Source: Betaproteobacteria bacterium (GTDB lineage Bacteria; Pseudomonadota; Gammaproteobacteria; Burkholderiales; Burkholderiaceae_D). Taken from it: 61,890 nucleotides of DNA. The translations under genes and the position numbers were made by a program. The stretch spans positions 1 to 61,890 of the forward strand of contig VGHX01000004.1 in assembly GCA_016868055.1 (NCBI GenBank), in the 5' to 3' direction. Each line of letters opens with the position of its first letter. Positions within the stretch are counted from its first letter, which is position 1. The notes beneath the pieces were generated by a model, which was not told the DNA's origin, made no database searches, and worked only from the letters and a program-made list of their open reading frames with translations. Below are positions 10,245 through 21,564 of this stretch, in pieces.

Positions 10245-11033
10245 ATGAAAAAATTACTCGCAGTATTCTTTTTCTCGAGTCTTCTGGCCTCAGCAGCGGC
10301 GCAACCGCCGCGCTGCGAGCGGCATTTTTTTCATAAAACTGCGCCCGAGGTCACGCGCAAGGCGCTACAAAGCAATACGGTGGCGCTCTGCTTCGAGGCA
10401 TTTGCGGTCCTGCACTCAGGTGTTTCGAGAACGCCGCTGTGGTCAGCTGAATATCTGACTCGTGATAGCTTGAAGGCAGCGCGTGAGATTCCGCGCGCGG
10501 ATAGTTTTCATGCCGAGCCCGCGCTACCGCCCGGCCAAGGCGCGGAATTAGCCGACTACGTACGCTCGGGTTTTGATCGCGGTCATATGGCGCCGGCAGC
10601 AGATATGCCGACGGCGCAGGCACAGCATGAGAGCTTCTCGCTGGCCAATGTGGTGCCGCAAAACCGAAAAAATAATCAAATTCTTTGGTCAGCTATTGAA
10701 GGAGCGACGCGACATCTGACGAACCTTCGCGGCGAGCTGTATGTTATTACAGGCCCGGTATTTGAAGGCGACAAACTTGATCGTATTAATGGCCGTGTAC
10801 TGGTGCCTACCCATGTATTCAAGGCGGTGCTTGATCCCGTTAAATCAGAGGCGGCAGCATGGCTTGCGCCGAATAATGATAGCGGCGACTACCAAGTGAT
10901 GAGTATTGATGCCTTGGAGCGGCGCGTTGGGTTTAACTTGTTCCCCAAGCTACCCGAAGCAGCTAAACAGCGCGCTATGGAATTACCCGAGCCACGAATT
11001 CGCAGTCGCAACTCAGATTCAAAATTACAATGA
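10245..11033 (+). CDS. DNA/RNA non-specific endonuclease, secreted
   Basis: Signal peptide MKKLLAVFFFSSLLASAAA; FDRGHMAPAADM and NVVPQNRKNNQILW (DRGH nuclease motif). Confidence 0.88.
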   Translation: MKKLLAVFFFSSLLASAAAQPPRCERHFFHKTAPEVTRKALQSNTVALCFEAFAVLHSGVSRTPLWSAEYLTRDSLKAAREIPRADSFHAEPALPPGQGAELADYVRSGFDRGHMAPAADMPTAQAQHESFSLANVVPQNRKNNQILWSAIEGATRHLTNLRGELYVITGPVFEGDKLDRINGRVLVPTHVFKAVLDPVKSEAAAWLAPNNDSGDYQVMSIDALERRVGFNLFPKLPEAAKQRAMELPEPRIRSRNSDSKLQ

Positions 11034-11077
11034 TGACGAAGTTATCGATGACGAAGCTATCCATGACGAATTCATGA
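11033..11077. repeat. 15-nt tandem repeat, 3 units (ATGACGAAGTTATCG-like)
   Basis: atgacgaagttatcg / atgacgaagctatcc / atgacgaattcatga at the 3' end of the nuclease gene. Confidence 0.85.
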
Positions 11078-11147
11078 TTTCGTATTACTTCTTTAGAATT
11101 TCTCGAGCATACAAATATGATGCGGTACTTTTAGCTAAAGGTTTGTT

Positions 11148-11402
11148 ATGAACAAAACACTGCAGCCTTTCGAGAATGAGTCTGCCTCACTCACGATTGA
11201 TGCGCTGACGATCGAGAACCGGCTTGATCAGCTGGAGATTTACGGATCGCTGGCGATTACCCGAGACAAAATCGGGCTAGCCCATGCGCTGCAACTCAAG
11301 CAGATCCTGGATGCAGCCATCAGCACACTTCAAAACGACCCTTCGCTACCGGAGCAGATTGTTTTCAAGCCGAGCGATCAGATCGATAACCCGTTTAAAT
11401 AG
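11148..11402 (+). CDS. Small hypothetical protein (84 aa)
   Basis: Open frame with no frame conflict; not matched to a named family. Confidence 0.45.
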   Translation: MNKTLQPFENESASLTIDALTIENRLDQLEIYGSLAITRDKIGLAHALQLKQILDAAISTLQNDPSLPEQIVFKPSDQIDNPFK

Positions 11403-11568
11403 CAATTCGAATCCGGTTCTTCACCAATTCACCGCTACCACATTGACAATGGGTATGTGATGTCTTGATATCGCGGGACTCCAGCCCTCGCCGCAGTGGC
11501 GAGCCGAGATAATCACCGTTTCTCCATAGACTGGCATACTTGCGCCCTGAATTTGCTTCTCTGCCCCC

Positions 11569-13749
11569 ATGCAAGCCACGCCAACGAACCTCCGAGCCTA
11601 CCCGCGCTTTCGCCCCGAGCTAAAGCCGGCGCCATTCTTGCCCATGTCGAGGCGCGAGATGGAAAAACTCGGCTGGGACTCGTGCGACATTATTTTGATC
11701 ACGGGTGATGCCTATATCGATCACCCCAGCTTCGGCATGGCATTGGTCGGGCGCTTGCTGGAGGCACAAGGCTTTAGAGTCGGCATCATCAGCCAGCCCG
11801 ATTGGCAATCTGCGGCGCCATTCCGTGCGCTCGGCAAACCAAATCTGTATTTCGGCGTTACTGCCGGCAATATGGATTCGATGATCAACCGCTACACCGC
11901 TGATCGCAAGCCACGCTCGGAAGATGCGTATACGCCGCACGGCGCGCCCAACAAGCGTCCGGATAGAACATTAACCGTATACGCCCACCGAGCGCGCGAG
12001 GCTTTTCCCGGTGTGCCGATCGTGATTGGCAGTATCGAAGCCAGCTTGCGCCGCATCGCGCACTTCGATTATTGGTCCGATACTGTTCGGCGCTCGGTAT
12101 TACTTGATTCAAAAGCCGATATTCTTTTGTTTGGCAATGCAGAGCGCGCCTTGCTTGAGCTGTCGCATCGCTTGGCCGAGGGCGAGTCAGTGAAAGCGAT
12201 ACGCGATCTGCGCGGTACCGCATTTATTGTGCCCAGCGGATGGAAGCCAGCAGATGACTGGCGTGAGGTGGACTCCACGCGCGTGGATACGCCCGGCAAA
12301 GTCGAGCCGCATCCTGACCCGTATGAAATGAAAGAAAAAGAGCCGCAAGTGTGCGGCACGGCAGACAACTCACCGCAGCAAGCGCCGCAACCGATACGCA
12401 TCATCAGCCGCGAGGAGCGATTGGCACGGCAAGCAGAGGTTCGCGCTCGCAGCGTCGTACGGCTGCCCTCATTCGACACGGTGAAACACGATGAGGTGGC
12501 CTATGCCCATGCGTCGCGGGTGTTTCATCTGGAATCCAACCCGGGCAATGCACGTGCGCTGGTGCAGGCCCATGGTGATCGTGATGTCTGGCTGAATCTA
12601 CCGCCCATACCGCTGGCCATGGAAGAGATGGATCACGTCTACGACCTTCCCTACGCGCGTGCTCCGCATCCTGCCTACGGCGACGCGAAAATCCCTGCGT
12701 GGGACATGATTCGCTTCTCGGTGAATATCATGCGTGGCTGCTTTGGCGGCTGTACCTTCTGCTCCATCACCGAGCACGAAGGCCGGATTATTCAAAGCCG
12801 CTCCGAGCCGTCCATCCTGCGCGAGATTGAACTGATCCGCGACAAGACCAAAGGATTTACCGGCACCATCTCTGATCTCGGTGGGCCGACCGCGAATATG
12901 TACCGGCTCGGCTGCAAAGATAAAACCATCGAGCAAAGTTGTCGGCGACTATCTTGTGTCTATCCGACGATTTGCAGCAACCTGAACACCGATCACGGCA
13001 AACTGGTACAACTCTATCGCCGCGCGCGCGCCATCAAAGGCGTAAAAAAGATCCTGATTGGGTCTGGCTTGCGCTACGACCTGGCGGTTCGCTCACCCGA
13101 GTATGTCAAAGAACTGGCCACGCACCATGTGGGCGGCTTGCTGAAAATCGCGCCCGAGCATTCAGAAGAAGGCCCGCTATCGAAAATGATGAAGCCGGGC
13201 ATGGGCTCGTATTACAAGTTCAAAGAGTTATTCGACAAATACTCGAAAGAAGCAGGCAAGGAGCAGTACCTGATCCCCTACTTCATCGCTGCGCACCCGG
13301 GCACGACCGATGAAGATATGGTGAATCTTGCGATTTGGTTAAAGCAGAATGATTTCCGGCTCGATCAGGTGCAATCGTTTTTACCGACACCGCTCGCGAT
13401 GGCGACGGCGATGTACCACACGCGTAAAAATCCGCTACGCAAGATTGCGCGCGATTCCGAAACCGTAGAAACACCGCGTACCGCAAAAATTCGCCGGTTT
13501 CACAAAGCCCTCCTGCGCTATCACGACCCTGCGAACTGGGAGACTTTACGCGATGGTTTGCGCCGTATGGGTCGTGCAGACTTGGTGGGCAATGGTCCTC
13601 AGCGTCTGGTACCGCGCTCGGACACGCCTGCACTGGTCACAAGACGCGCGCGCAACGCAGAAACGCCACCGCTGAAAACACTGGCAAAGCGGTTCGGACA
13701 TAAAACACTGCGCCCGGGTGCAGCGATACAGCGCAAGCGCACGCCTTGA
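11569..13749 (+). CDS. YgiQ family radical SAM protein
   Basis: [37 protein letters not shown] and radical [22 protein letters not shown]. Confidence 0.93.
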   Translation: MQATPTNLRAYPRFRPELKPAPFLPMSRREMEKLGWDSCDIILITGDAYIDHPSFGMALVGRLLEAQGFRVGIISQPDWQSAAPFRALGKPNLYFGVTAGNMDSMINRYTADRKPRSEDAYTPHGAPNKRPDRTLTVYAHRAREAFPGVPIVIGSIEASLRRIAHFDYWSDTVRRSVLLDSKADILLFGNAERALLELSHRLAEGESVKAIRDLRGTAFIVPSGWKPADDWREVDSTRVDTPGKVEPHPDPYEMKEKEPQVCGTADNSPQQAPQPIRIISREERLARQAEVRARSVVRLPSFDTVKHDEVAYAHASRVFHLESNPGNARALVQAHGDRDVWLNLPPIPLAMEEMDHVYDLPYARAPHPAYGDAKIPAWDMIRFSVNIMRGCFGGCTFCSITEHEGRIIQSRSEPSILREIELIRDKTKGFTGTISDLGGPTANMYRLGCKDKTIEQSCRRLSCVYPTICSNLNTDHGKLVQLYRRARAIKGVKKILIGSGLRYDLAVRSPEYVKELATHHVGGLLKIAPEHSEEGPLSKMMKPGMGSYYKFKELFDKYSKEAGKEQYLIPYFIAAHPGTTDEDMVNLAIWLKQNDFRLDQVQSFLPTPLAMATAMYHTRKNPLRKIARDSETVETPRTAKIRRFHKALLRYHDPANWETLRDGLRRMGRADLVGNGPQRLVPRSDTPALVTRRARNAETPPLKTLAKRFGHKTLRPGAAIQRKRTP

Positions 13750-13795
13750 ACCGGCGCCACCAACCGCTGACAGCGAACTGAACCTATCGCGCATA

Positions 13796-13823
13796 AAAAA
13801 GCCGACCACAGCGGGTCGGCTTA
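13796..13823 (-). terminator. Rho-independent terminator after tRNA-Val
   Basis: Minus strand AGCCGACC-CGCTGT-GGTCGGCT followed by T6. Confidence 0.85.
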
Positions 13824-13831
13824 AGACTGCT

Positions 13832-13906
13832 TGGTGGGAAGTGCTGGCTTCGAACCAGCGACCTATCGCGTGTGAAGCGATCGCTCTACCCCTGAGCTAA
13901 CCTCCC
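13832..13906 (-). tRNA. tRNA-Val(CAC)
   Basis: Minus strand GGGAGGTTAGCTCAGGGGTAGAGCGATCGCTTCACACGCGATAGGTCGCTGGTTCGAAGCCAGCACTTCCCACCA; cloverleaf, loop TTCACAC gives anticodon CAC, CCA encoded. Confidence 0.95.
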
Positions 13907-13985
13907 GAATGGGGCCGAATTATCGCATAGCAAGACTGGCCCATCAACCGAAGTGGTCGGCTGCCCGCTGCTGCTCACCGAGTGG

Positions 13986-15431
13986 TTAAATCAAAGGCTT
14001 GTCGTTGTCTTTTTCAAGTTCACCAAGCTGTTGCATGGCATCGCGCTGGTCTGCTTTCACTTTCGCGATACGCTCTGCGATGCTGCTCTGATGATGCTCT
14101 ATATCGATTGGCGCGTCCGTCACCACGCTCGCCGACTTTTTGGGCAACACAGCCTCAATAATTCGATGAAACAGTGTCGGCCCCTTTGCATCAGTAATCA
14201 GACGTCGATCAGTGGGGCCAACAGCATCATCGAGACTGTTAGGCGCGTTGGGGCCTGCGGCATCTATCACCTCCCTGGGTGATAGCAGTCCCGATGCATC
14301 TTTTGCTTCTCTTGGTGCGATGGGTCCTTCTGCGTCTGTAGCCTCTCTGGGTAACACAGGGCCTTGCGCATCCTCTGCCTGCCGGGCAGTCTGTGGACCG
14401 ATCGAATCGTCAACGCCTTTGACACTGGACGGACCGACGGCGTCGGCCAGCCGTGTTGGTACCACAGGACCAATCGCGTCATCTGAATTACGTGCTTTAA
14501 CGGGGCCTGCGGTATCGACAAAATCGTTCGCATCAGTTTCCCGCTCCGAACCAGACCCGTGCTTTGCCATTAAAGGGCCTACAACATCCTCCAGACTCTT
14601 CAAATAGCTAATGGCTGTCAACTGAGATTGTGTGGCTTTATCAAACCGCGGATCCAGATCCGACATGGCTCTATCTTTTTGCGGACCATCGGCGTCTTGC
14701 ATGGCATTCAAGCACTTAAGTGCCTCTTGTTGTTCTGAACGCGCCGTTTGTATTCTTTCGAGCAGCTTTTGTAATGAGATATTTTTTCTATCTTCCGGAT
14801 CGTTCCGAGATGATGATGCCGATGGAATTATCGGGCCATTACCGTCATCAAATTTCCGTGGGTCGAAAGGTCCAGGGAGACGATCTTTCTGCGGCGTGGA
14901 TGAGGAAAAAATTATATCCTTGATCGCATGAATCTCTTTCAGCGCATTCTGCTGCGCGAGGTGAGCCTTGGTCATGGGCTCGCCTAAGGATGCGATTCGG
15001 ACGAACGAAGGAAGAACCGGGCCATCTGCGTCTGACATGATGCGTTGATGCTCAGGTCCTGCACCATCTGAAATGATGCGTTGATACTCAGGGCTTGCGC
15101 TGTCTGACAAAGCACGGTGTTGCTCAGGGCCTTGACTGTCGCTTATCTCTCTTTGAATAATGATTCCTGATTCATCACTAATCGCATGGAGATCTTTTAG
15201 CGCCTGCTGCTGCGCATAGCGAGCATCTCGAATCAATCGCTGCGCGTCAGTTTCTACTTTTTGGTCATCAATCAGCCTGGTAGAGCGAGTGCCTTGCGCC
15301 GCCTTTGAATGACGAATTTTATCTTTGTCAAAACGCTGACCGTCTAGCCGATCAATATCACCTTCCACACGAAAAACATCGAAGGGGTCGACTTCAATGA
15401 ATGAATTCGCATCAGGTGGCTTGCGGACCAT
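13986..15431 (-). CDS. Repetitive protein of unknown function with DxxGP dodecapeptide repeats
   Basis: 481-aa ORF downstream of dnaQ on the same strand; 15 exact DxxGP motifs, a 10-unit and a 4-unit run at exact 12-aa period, and recurrent QQxALKxLxAI segments. Confidence 0.8.
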   Translation of the reverse strand: MVRKPPDANSFIEVDPFDVFRVEGDIDRLDGQRFDKDKIRHSKAAQGTRSTRLIDDQKVETDAQRLIRDARYAQQQALKDLHAISDESGIIIQREISDSQGPEQHRALSDSASPEYQRIISDGAGPEHQRIMSDADGPVLPSFVRIASLGEPMTKAHLAQQNALKEIHAIKDIIFSSSTPQKDRLPGPFDPRKFDDGNGPIIPSASSSRNDPEDRKNISLQKLLERIQTARSEQQEALKCLNAMQDADGPQKDRAMSDLDPRFDKATQSQLTAISYLKSLEDVVGPLMAKHGSGSERETDANDFVDTAGPVKARNSDDAIGPVVPTRLADAVGPSSVKGVDDSIGPQTARQAEDAQGPVLPREATDAEGPIAPREAKDASGLLSPREVIDAAGPNAPNSLDDAVGPTDRRLITDAKGPTLFHRIIEAVLPKKSASVVTDAPIDIEHHQSSIAERIAKVKADQRDAMQQLGELEKDNDKPLI

Positions 15432-15466
15432 GGCAGGCTATCGATACTGCGCCGAAACGTGACTGA

Positions 15467-16174
15467 TCATGATGTTGTCCCAAGGTCTCGCCAAACTACA
15501 GCGCCCTTTGCATCTTTTTCCAGCCCCTTCAGCAGTAACTCATGCTCTGCCAGCTCATCCGCAGTCGGCGGCAGGATGAGCATATCAGCGATCGGCAGCC
15601 CGACACCCCGGGTATCGTCCTCATCGCCATTACCTTGCAGATCCATGGAGAGGCTGTCTTGACCGCGCGTCATCGCGAGATAGACCTCGGCCAGCAGCTC
15701 GGCATCCAGCAACGCGCCATGCAAGGTGCGGTGGGCATTCGAGACGCCGTAGCGATCGCACAGCGCATCGAGTGAATTCCGTTTGCCGGGGAATAGCTCT
15801 TTAGCCTGCACTAGCGTATCGACTACTCTGCGCACGTACGCGGCAAAGCCTGATTTACCCACGCGCTCAAATTCTGCATCCAAAAAACCGATGTCAAACG
15901 GCGCGTTATGAATAATGATTTCAGCATCCTGCACGAACTCGCACAAGGTATCAGCAATATCTGCAAACTTTGGCTTGTCACTTAAAAATTCAGTGGTAAG
16001 GCCGTGCACCGCTAAAGCACCAGGATCGGAATCACGCTCCGGATTGATGTAGTAATGAAAGTTGTTTCCGGTAAGACGACGATTCACCATCTCGACACAG
16101 CCGATTTCAATAATGCGGTCGCCGCTTTTGGGATTGAGTCCGGTAGTCTCGGTATCCAGAATAATTTGTCGCAT
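15467..16174 (-). CDS. dnaQ: DNA polymerase III epsilon subunit
   Basis: MRQIILDTETTGLNPKSGDRIIEIGCVEMVNRRLTGNNFHYYINPER exonuclease motif I. Confidence 0.96.
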   Translation of the reverse strand: MRQIILDTETTGLNPKSGDRIIEIGCVEMVNRRLTGNNFHYYINPERDSDPGALAVHGLTTEFLSDKPKFADIADTLCEFVQDAEIIIHNAPFDIGFLDAEFERVGKSGFAAYVRRVVDTLVQAKELFPGKRNSLDALCDRYGVSNAHRTLHGALLDAELLAEVYLAMTRGQDSLSMDLQGNGDEDDTRGVGLPIADMLILPPTADELAEHELLLKGLEKDAKGAVVWRDLGTTS

Positions 16175-16200
16175 GAATATCGTCGGTAAGGAAAGCGGCG

Positions 16201-16689
16201 TCAGGCAGCACGCGCGTTTGCGCGTGCATGCTCAACACCCTGATTTGCAAGTTGGTCCGCCATTTCATTGCCTTCATGCCCGGCATGGCCCTTGACCCAG
16301 CGCCATTCTATCTGGTGCCGCGCGCTCGCTTGATCAAGCGCCTGCCACAAGTCGACATTTTTTACTGGCGTTTTGTTGGCAGTCTTCCAACCCTTGGCCT
16401 TCCAGCCTGCCAACCACTCACTGATACCTTTGTGCACATACTGGCTATCGGTATGTAGTACGACTGCACACGGTCGCTTGAGCGCATTCAGCGCTTCGAT
16501 CACGGCGCGCAACTCCATCCGGTTATTGGTGGTCTCCATCTCACCACCAAATAATGATTTGGCTTTCGTGCTTGGCCTACCCGCCGCATGCCACGCCGCC
16601 AAAGTCCCATGGATGATCCATGCGCCCCAACCGCCCGGGCCGGGATTCCCCTTGCAGGCACCGTCGGTAAATATCTCAACCTGGTCCAT
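16201..16689 (-). CDS. rnhA: Ribonuclease HI
   Basis: [40 protein letters not shown]. Confidence 0.97.
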   Translation of the reverse strand: MDQVEIFTDGACKGNPGPGGWGAWIIHGTLAAWHAAGRPSTKAKSLFGGEMETTNNRMELRAVIEALNALKRPCAVVLHTDSQYVHKGISEWLAGWKAKGWKTANKTPVKNVDLWQALDQASARHQIEWRWVKGHAGHEGNEMADQLANQGVEHARANARAA

Positions 16690-17467
16690 GTCGGTCTTGT
16701 TGTTTCTTCATGCGATTGGTCACCGGTATCGCGCTGGCCACGACAGGCCGCTTTTTATCCCATGCCGGGCCAATCAGTCGCATGCCTTGCACGCGCTTGA
16801 TCGCCTGCACAATATACAGCGCGCCCAGGTAGGGCCACCAGCGATTGCCTGCCTTCTCAAGAAACGAGAAGCGCCGCAACCACCTATCAGTCGCGCAGGG
16901 TGGCGCGTAGCAGCCGAAATGCCCGCGATTGATTTCCATATTCAACAGCTTCAGCCAATCTTTAAGACGAGGCACACTGATAAATTCACCATGCAAAGGC
17001 AAGAAATGCGCGCCTGTCATTCGGCTAGCGGTCTGCCGCGCACCCCACATACTGATCGGATTAAAACCGCAGATAATCACTTGCCCCTCGGGGATCAACA
17101 CACGCTCAACCTCGCGCAGTACCTGATGCGGTTCCGCCGCAAACTCAAGCACATGTGGCATCACCACTAGATCCAGGCTCTGGGTGGCGAAAGGCAGCTC
17201 GGTGAGGTCGTGTACCACCACGACCTGACGATCACCATCCATGGCGTCAGCAGGTAAATCCGAATCGGTAACCCAACGATTCGGCATGCGGTTCGCGGCC
17301 AAGGTATCCAGCACGGGCAAACCAAGCTGCACCGCGTTGTACCCGAAAATATCTGCGGTTAGCTCATCTAGCCGTGACTGCTCCCACGCGCGCGCGTAGG
17401 CGCCCGCTGGCGTATCGAACCAAGGAGCGAGAGATATAATCGGCGAATACGAAGCGTCTAGGTTCAT
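16676..17467 (-). CDS. Class I SAM-dependent methyltransferase
   Basis: [46 protein letters not shown]; overlaps rnhA start. Confidence 0.85.
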   Translation of the reverse strand: MNLDASYSPIISLAPWFDTPAGAYARAWEQSRLDELTADIFGYNAVQLGLPVLDTLAANRMPNRWVTDSDLPADAMDGDRQVVVVHDLTELPFATQSLDLVVMPHVLEFAAEPHQVLREVERVLIPEGQVIICGFNPISMWGARQTASRMTGAHFLPLHGEFISVPRLKDWLKLLNMEINRGHFGCYAPPCATDRWLRRFSFLEKAGNRWWPYLGALYIVQAIKRVQGMRLIGPAWDKKRPVVASAIPVTNRMKKQQDRHGPG

Positions 17468-17471
17468 GCTG

Positions 17472-18260
17472 ATGTCTACGCCACAATCCCTGCAAGTTAC
17501 CGCGATACCGGCCTTTGCCGATAACTATCTTTGGTTGATTCACGATCAGCAACATGCTGCTGTCGTTGATCCGGGTGATGCCGCGCCGATCGAGGCCGCG
17601 CTGCGTTCACGCGGCTTGAAACTGCACGCTATTCTACTCACTCACCACCATGCCGACCATGCGGGCGGTGTCGAGCAATTACTTGCACAATGGTCAGTGC
17701 CGGTGTATGGGCCTGCAGGTGAATCCATTCAAGGCGTATCGCACCCGCTCTGCGAAGGCGACCGCGTTGATCTCAGCGCACTGGGTCTGCAGCTTGCCGT
17801 GCTTGATGTGCCGGGTCATACCGCTGGCCATATCGCTTACGTTGTGGCTGATCAGCACTGGCTGTTTTGTGGCGACACGCTATTTGCCGGTGGCTGTGGC
17901 CGCTTGTTTGAAGGCACACCGCAGCAAATGACTCAGTCGCTAGCGAAATTGGTATCGCTACCCGACGATACCTTGGTGTACTGCGCGCATGAGTACACGC
18001 TGTCTAATTTGCGCTTTGCCATCGCGGCTGAGCCGGATAACACTGACCTCGCCACGCGGCTGGAACAAGTACAGCAAATGCGCGCGCGCGGCGAGTCTAC
18101 CGTGCCCTCGAGCATCGGCCTGGAGAAGCGAACCAATCCCTTCCTGCGCTACCGCGAGCCTTCGGTACGACGAACCTTGCACGATGCCGGTCGATTAACT
18201 ACCGAGGACCCGGTTGCCGCATTTGCCGCGCTGAGAGAATGGAAAAATAGTTTTCGTTAA
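17472..18260 (+). CDS. gloB: Hydroxyacylglutathione hydrolase
   Basis: Metallo-beta-lactamase [26 protein letters not shown] near the C-terminus. Confidence 0.95.
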   Translation: MSTPQSLQVTAIPAFADNYLWLIHDQQHAAVVDPGDAAPIEAALRSRGLKLHAILLTHHHADHAGGVEQLLAQWSVPVYGPAGESIQGVSHPLCEGDRVDLSALGLQLAVLDVPGHTAGHIAYVVADQHWLFCGDTLFAGGCGRLFEGTPQQMTQSLAKLVSLPDDTLVYCAHEYTLSNLRFAIAAEPDNTDLATRLEQVQQMRARGESTVPSSIGLEKRTNPFLRYREPSVRRTLHDAGRLTTEDPVAAFAALREWKNSFR

Positions 18261-18420
18261 GCTGCCTCCGCACCGCTCGATTCGGAATCCCGCTGCGTGC
18301 CCTGGCCATCGCCCCAAATTGGCAACTTTTTCTTGACGGCATCACCCCTGCTTCTTACACTTGAGGCAACTTTACTTGCGCCAACGACCTATTGAACGGT
18401 CGATCGCGCCCGATTGCCCC

Positions 18421-19971
18421 ATGCATCACAATCAATTTCGCCGGCTGACCATTCCGGCGCTGCTAGCTTCGCTGGCCTTGCCCGCCGCCCACGCGATCGA
18501 TCTGAGTGTCGAGCCCTCGACCCAGGCGCAGGACACTCGAGATGCGCGTTCTGTCGACGGCCCGCGCCTTGCCAATCCGGAATTCGACCCGACGGTTGAG
18601 GACATCACGGTCGCCAGCTTTGACGTTTGGGCCCGCATCCGCAAAGGCTTTGCGATTCCTGACTTGAATAGCCCGCTGGTGGCTAACCATGTCAACTGGT
18701 ACAGCTCGCGGCCTGACTACATACAGCGCACCACGCAGCGTGCGTCGCGCTACCTGTTTCATGTCGTACAAGAGCTGGAGCGGCGTGGCATGCCGATGGA
18801 ACTTGCGCTATTGCCATTCATCGAGTCGGCTTTTAATCCGCAGGCCTATTCCAGTGCCAAGGCTGCTGGTATGTGGCAGTTCATCCCGAGCACCGGGCGT
18901 GACTACAACCTGAAGCAAAATATTTTCCGGGACGAGCGCCGTGATGTGTTGGCCTCGACCGATGCCGCGCTCAACTATCTGCAAAAACTGTACGGTATGT
19001 TTGGTGACTGGCCGCTGGCATTGGCGGCTTACAACTGGGGCGAAGGCTCGGTCTCGCGCGCTATTGCCAAGGCACAGGCTGCGGGTCGCGACACCGACTA
19101 CAACAGCCTGTCGGCTTATATGCCGGCAGAAACGCGAAACTACTACCCGAAACTGCAGGCGGTTAAGAATCTGGTGTCAACGCCGGCACAATACGGGCTG
19201 ACACTACCCGTGGTTGAGAATCAGCCTTACTTCGTTTCTATCAATAAAACGCGCGATATTGATGTCAAGTTGGCGGCGCAGTTGGCTGAGCTGCCGATGG
19301 AAGAATTCAAAGCGCTGAATCCGCAATTCAATAAGCCGGTGATTACCGGCAGCCCAAACACACGGATTCTGCTACCGCAGACCAATGCGGAAAAATTCAA
19401 GGAAAACTTATCGAAATGGTCGCATGCGTTATCGAGCTGGACAGCGCATAAAGTGACGGCAGCACGCGAGCGTATCGAGACTATCGCAACAAAATTCAAG
19501 ACCACGCCCGCAGTAATCCGCGAGGCGAACGCTATCCCTCCGAATATGCACCCGACCATGGGCTCGGTGGTGCTGGTGCCGAAACCCGCTGCTGAGTCGG
19601 GTAAAGATATCGGACAAGATCTGGCCGACAATGCGACGCTGGCCGTTGCGCCGGATGAACCGCCACGCAAGAAAATCAAAGTACGTGCCGGCAAGCGCGA
19701 CACCGTGAACAGCATTGCGACGCGCTACAAAGTGACCGTCGCCGAGGTGCGCGAGTGGAATGATCTGAAAAACGATCGCTTGAAGCCGGGGCAGGAATTA
19801 AAGCTGCAAGTGCGTGCCGACAAGCGCGGCAAATCGCGCGTAACGATTGCCTCTGCGCGTGAGGATTCACCGGCAACAGCACGACGCGTCAGTAAACACT
19901 CACGGGTCGAGGTTGCGGAGCGACGTGACACTCGACGTGTTGAGCCGCGCCACCGCAAGCGCTACGAGTAA
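18421..19971 (+). CDS. mltD: Lytic transglycosylase MltD with LysM domains
   Basis: ALLPFIESAFNPQAYSSAKAAGMWQFIPSTGRDYNL; C-terminal LysM-like repeats. Confidence 0.92.
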   Translation: MHHNQFRRLTIPALLASLALPAAHAIDLSVEPSTQAQDTRDARSVDGPRLANPEFDPTVEDITVASFDVWARIRKGFAIPDLNSPLVANHVNWYSSRPDYIQRTTQRASRYLFHVVQELERRGMPMELALLPFIESAFNPQAYSSAKAAGMWQFIPSTGRDYNLKQNIFRDERRDVLASTDAALNYLQKLYGMFGDWPLALAAYNWGEGSVSRAIAKAQAAGRDTDYNSLSAYMPAETRNYYPKLQAVKNLVSTPAQYGLTLPVVENQPYFVSINKTRDIDVKLAAQLAELPMEEFKALNPQFNKPVITGSPNTRILLPQTNAEKFKENLSKWSHALSSWTAHKVTAARERIETIATKFKTTPAVIREANAIPPNMHPTMGSVVLVPKPAAESGKDIGQDLADNATLAVAPDEPPRKKIKVRAGKRDTVNSIATRYKVTVAEVREWNDLKNDRLKPGQELKLQVRADKRGKSRVTIASAREDSPATARRVSKHSRVEVAERRDTRRVEPRHRKRYE

Positions 19972-19986
19972 ACATCATCTATAGCT

Positions 19987-21564
19987 TCAGGCAGCTAGAG
20001 AAAATTCTGCTGCCGCCAATAGCCGCTGCGTATAGGGGTCGCGCGGTGAGGACAGCACCTCTTGGGTGGTTCCGCTCTCGACCACTTTGCCATCTTTCAT
20101 GACCAGTACCCGATGCGCCATCGCGCGAATCACGGCCAAGTCATGGCTAATAAATAAATAGGCGATGCCGTGCCGTTGCTGCAGCGTCGCCAGCAGCTCA
20201 AGCACTTGGTACTGTACCGATACGTCTAATGATGAGGTCGGCTCATCTAACAAAATTAACGCCGGCTTCAGCACCAGCGCGCGCGCAATTGCAATCCGCT
20301 GACGCTGACCACCCGAGAATTCATGCGGGTAACGCGACATCATTTCCGGCGACAATCCCACCTCTTTCAGCGCTTGCGAGACTAATGACCGTATCTGCGA
20401 GCGCGACAGATGCGGCTGGTGCAGCGCAAGCCCCTCGCCCACGGTCTGCTCTATCGTTCTGCGCGGCGACAGTGAGGCAAAAGGATCTTGAAATACGACC
20501 TGCATCTGTGCGCGTAAAGGGCGGAGCTGCGCGCTATGCATGTCGGTAATACTGTGCCCATCAAACTCGACGGCGCCTGCTGTACTCGCCACAGACAGTC
20601 GCAGCAGCGCCATGCCAAGCGTGGACTTACCCGAGCCTGATTCACCCACAATGCCCAGTGTTTCACCGCGCGCCAGCGCAAGATCCAGCGGCTCTACTGC
20701 GACAAACTCACGCTGCTTGAACCAGCCCTGCTTGATGAAGAAACTGCACCGCACACCACGCGCCGATACCAGGGTTGCACCGTCTAAATGCTCCGATACC
20801 AAGCGCTTGGCATGACTTGCCAGTAATTGCTGAGTGTAAGACTCGCGCGGCGATGCAAACAGCGTTGCGGTATCGGCCTGCTCAAGTAAACGCCCTTGCT
20901 GCATCACACCTACGCGATCAGCAAAGCGCTTTACCAGGTTCAGGTCATGCGTGATCATCAGTATCGCCATACCTTCATCGCGCTGCAGCTGGTTCAGCAG
21001 CTCGAGAATCTGAACCTGAATCGTGACATCCAGTGCCGTGGTCGGCTCATCAGCAATCAGGAGCTTGGGCTTGCAGGCAAGAGCCATTGCAATCATGGCG
21101 CGCTGGCGCTGGCCGCCCGATAGCTGATGCGGATACGATAGCGCTCGGCGTGCGGGCTCCGGAATGCCGGTCTTGTCGAGCAATTCAACCGCACGCAGCG
21201 CAGCGTCACGCGCATTCAAGCCCTCGTGCAGCATGAGCACTTCGGCGATCTGGTTACCAATCGTGAACAGCGGATTAAGCGCTGTCATCGGCTCTTGAAA
21301 AATCATCGCGATATCTTTACCGCGTAGCGCACGTAGCTGCGTATCCGACATTAATCGAATCTCACGCTGCTCGAATAAAATATTACCGCTGGTATCGGCA
21401 TCGGGCGTCATGCCCATGAGCTGCAAGGCAGTCACGGTTTTACCCGATCCGGATTCGCCCACCAGCGCAAATTTTTCGCCGGCAGCGATATCAAAGCTGA
21501 CGCGATCGACCACGGTGGCGGTGCCAAACCGCACCGACAGATCACGCACTGTCAGTAGGCTCAT
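19987..21564 (-). CDS. yejF: Peptide ABC transporter duplicated ATPase, YejF-like
   Basis: Two Walker A ([17 protein letters not shown]) and two [13 protein letters not shown] signatures. Confidence 0.9.
   Translation of the reverse strand: MSLLTVRDLSVRFGTATVVDRVSFDIAAGEKFALVGESGSGKTVTALQLMGMTPDADTSGNILFEQREIRLMSDTQLRALRGKDIAMIFQEPMTALNPLFTIGNQIAEVLMLHEGLNARDAALRAVELLDKTGIPEPARRALSYPHQLSGGQRQRAMIAMALACKPKLLIADEPTTALDVTIQVQILELLNQLQRDEGMAILMITHDLNLVKRFADRVGVMQQGRLLEQADTATLFASPRESYTQQLLASHAKRLVSEHLDGATLVSARGVRCSFFIKQGWFKQREFVAVEPLDLALARGETLGIVGESGSGKSTLGMALLRLSVASTAGAVEFDGHSITDMHSAQLRPLRAQMQVVFQDPFASLSPRRTIEQTVGEGLALHQPHLSRSQIRSLVSQALKEVGLSPEMMSRYPHEFSGGQRQRIAIARALVLKPALILLDEPTSSLDVSVQYQVLELLATLQQRHGIAYLFISHDLAVIRAMAHRVLVMKDGKVVESGTTQEVLSSPRDPYTQRLLAAAEFSLAA

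Noticed and set aside
14212-14607. Plus-strand ORF MGPTASSRLLGALGPAAS... as a gene.
   Set aside because: Antisense shadow of the minus-strand DxxGP repeat array.
14157-15140. CRISPR array because of regular 36-nt spacing.
   Set aside because: The 36-nt units are contiguous, diverged coding repeats with no constant repeat/unique spacer pattern. No CRISPR or cas genes seen in the window.
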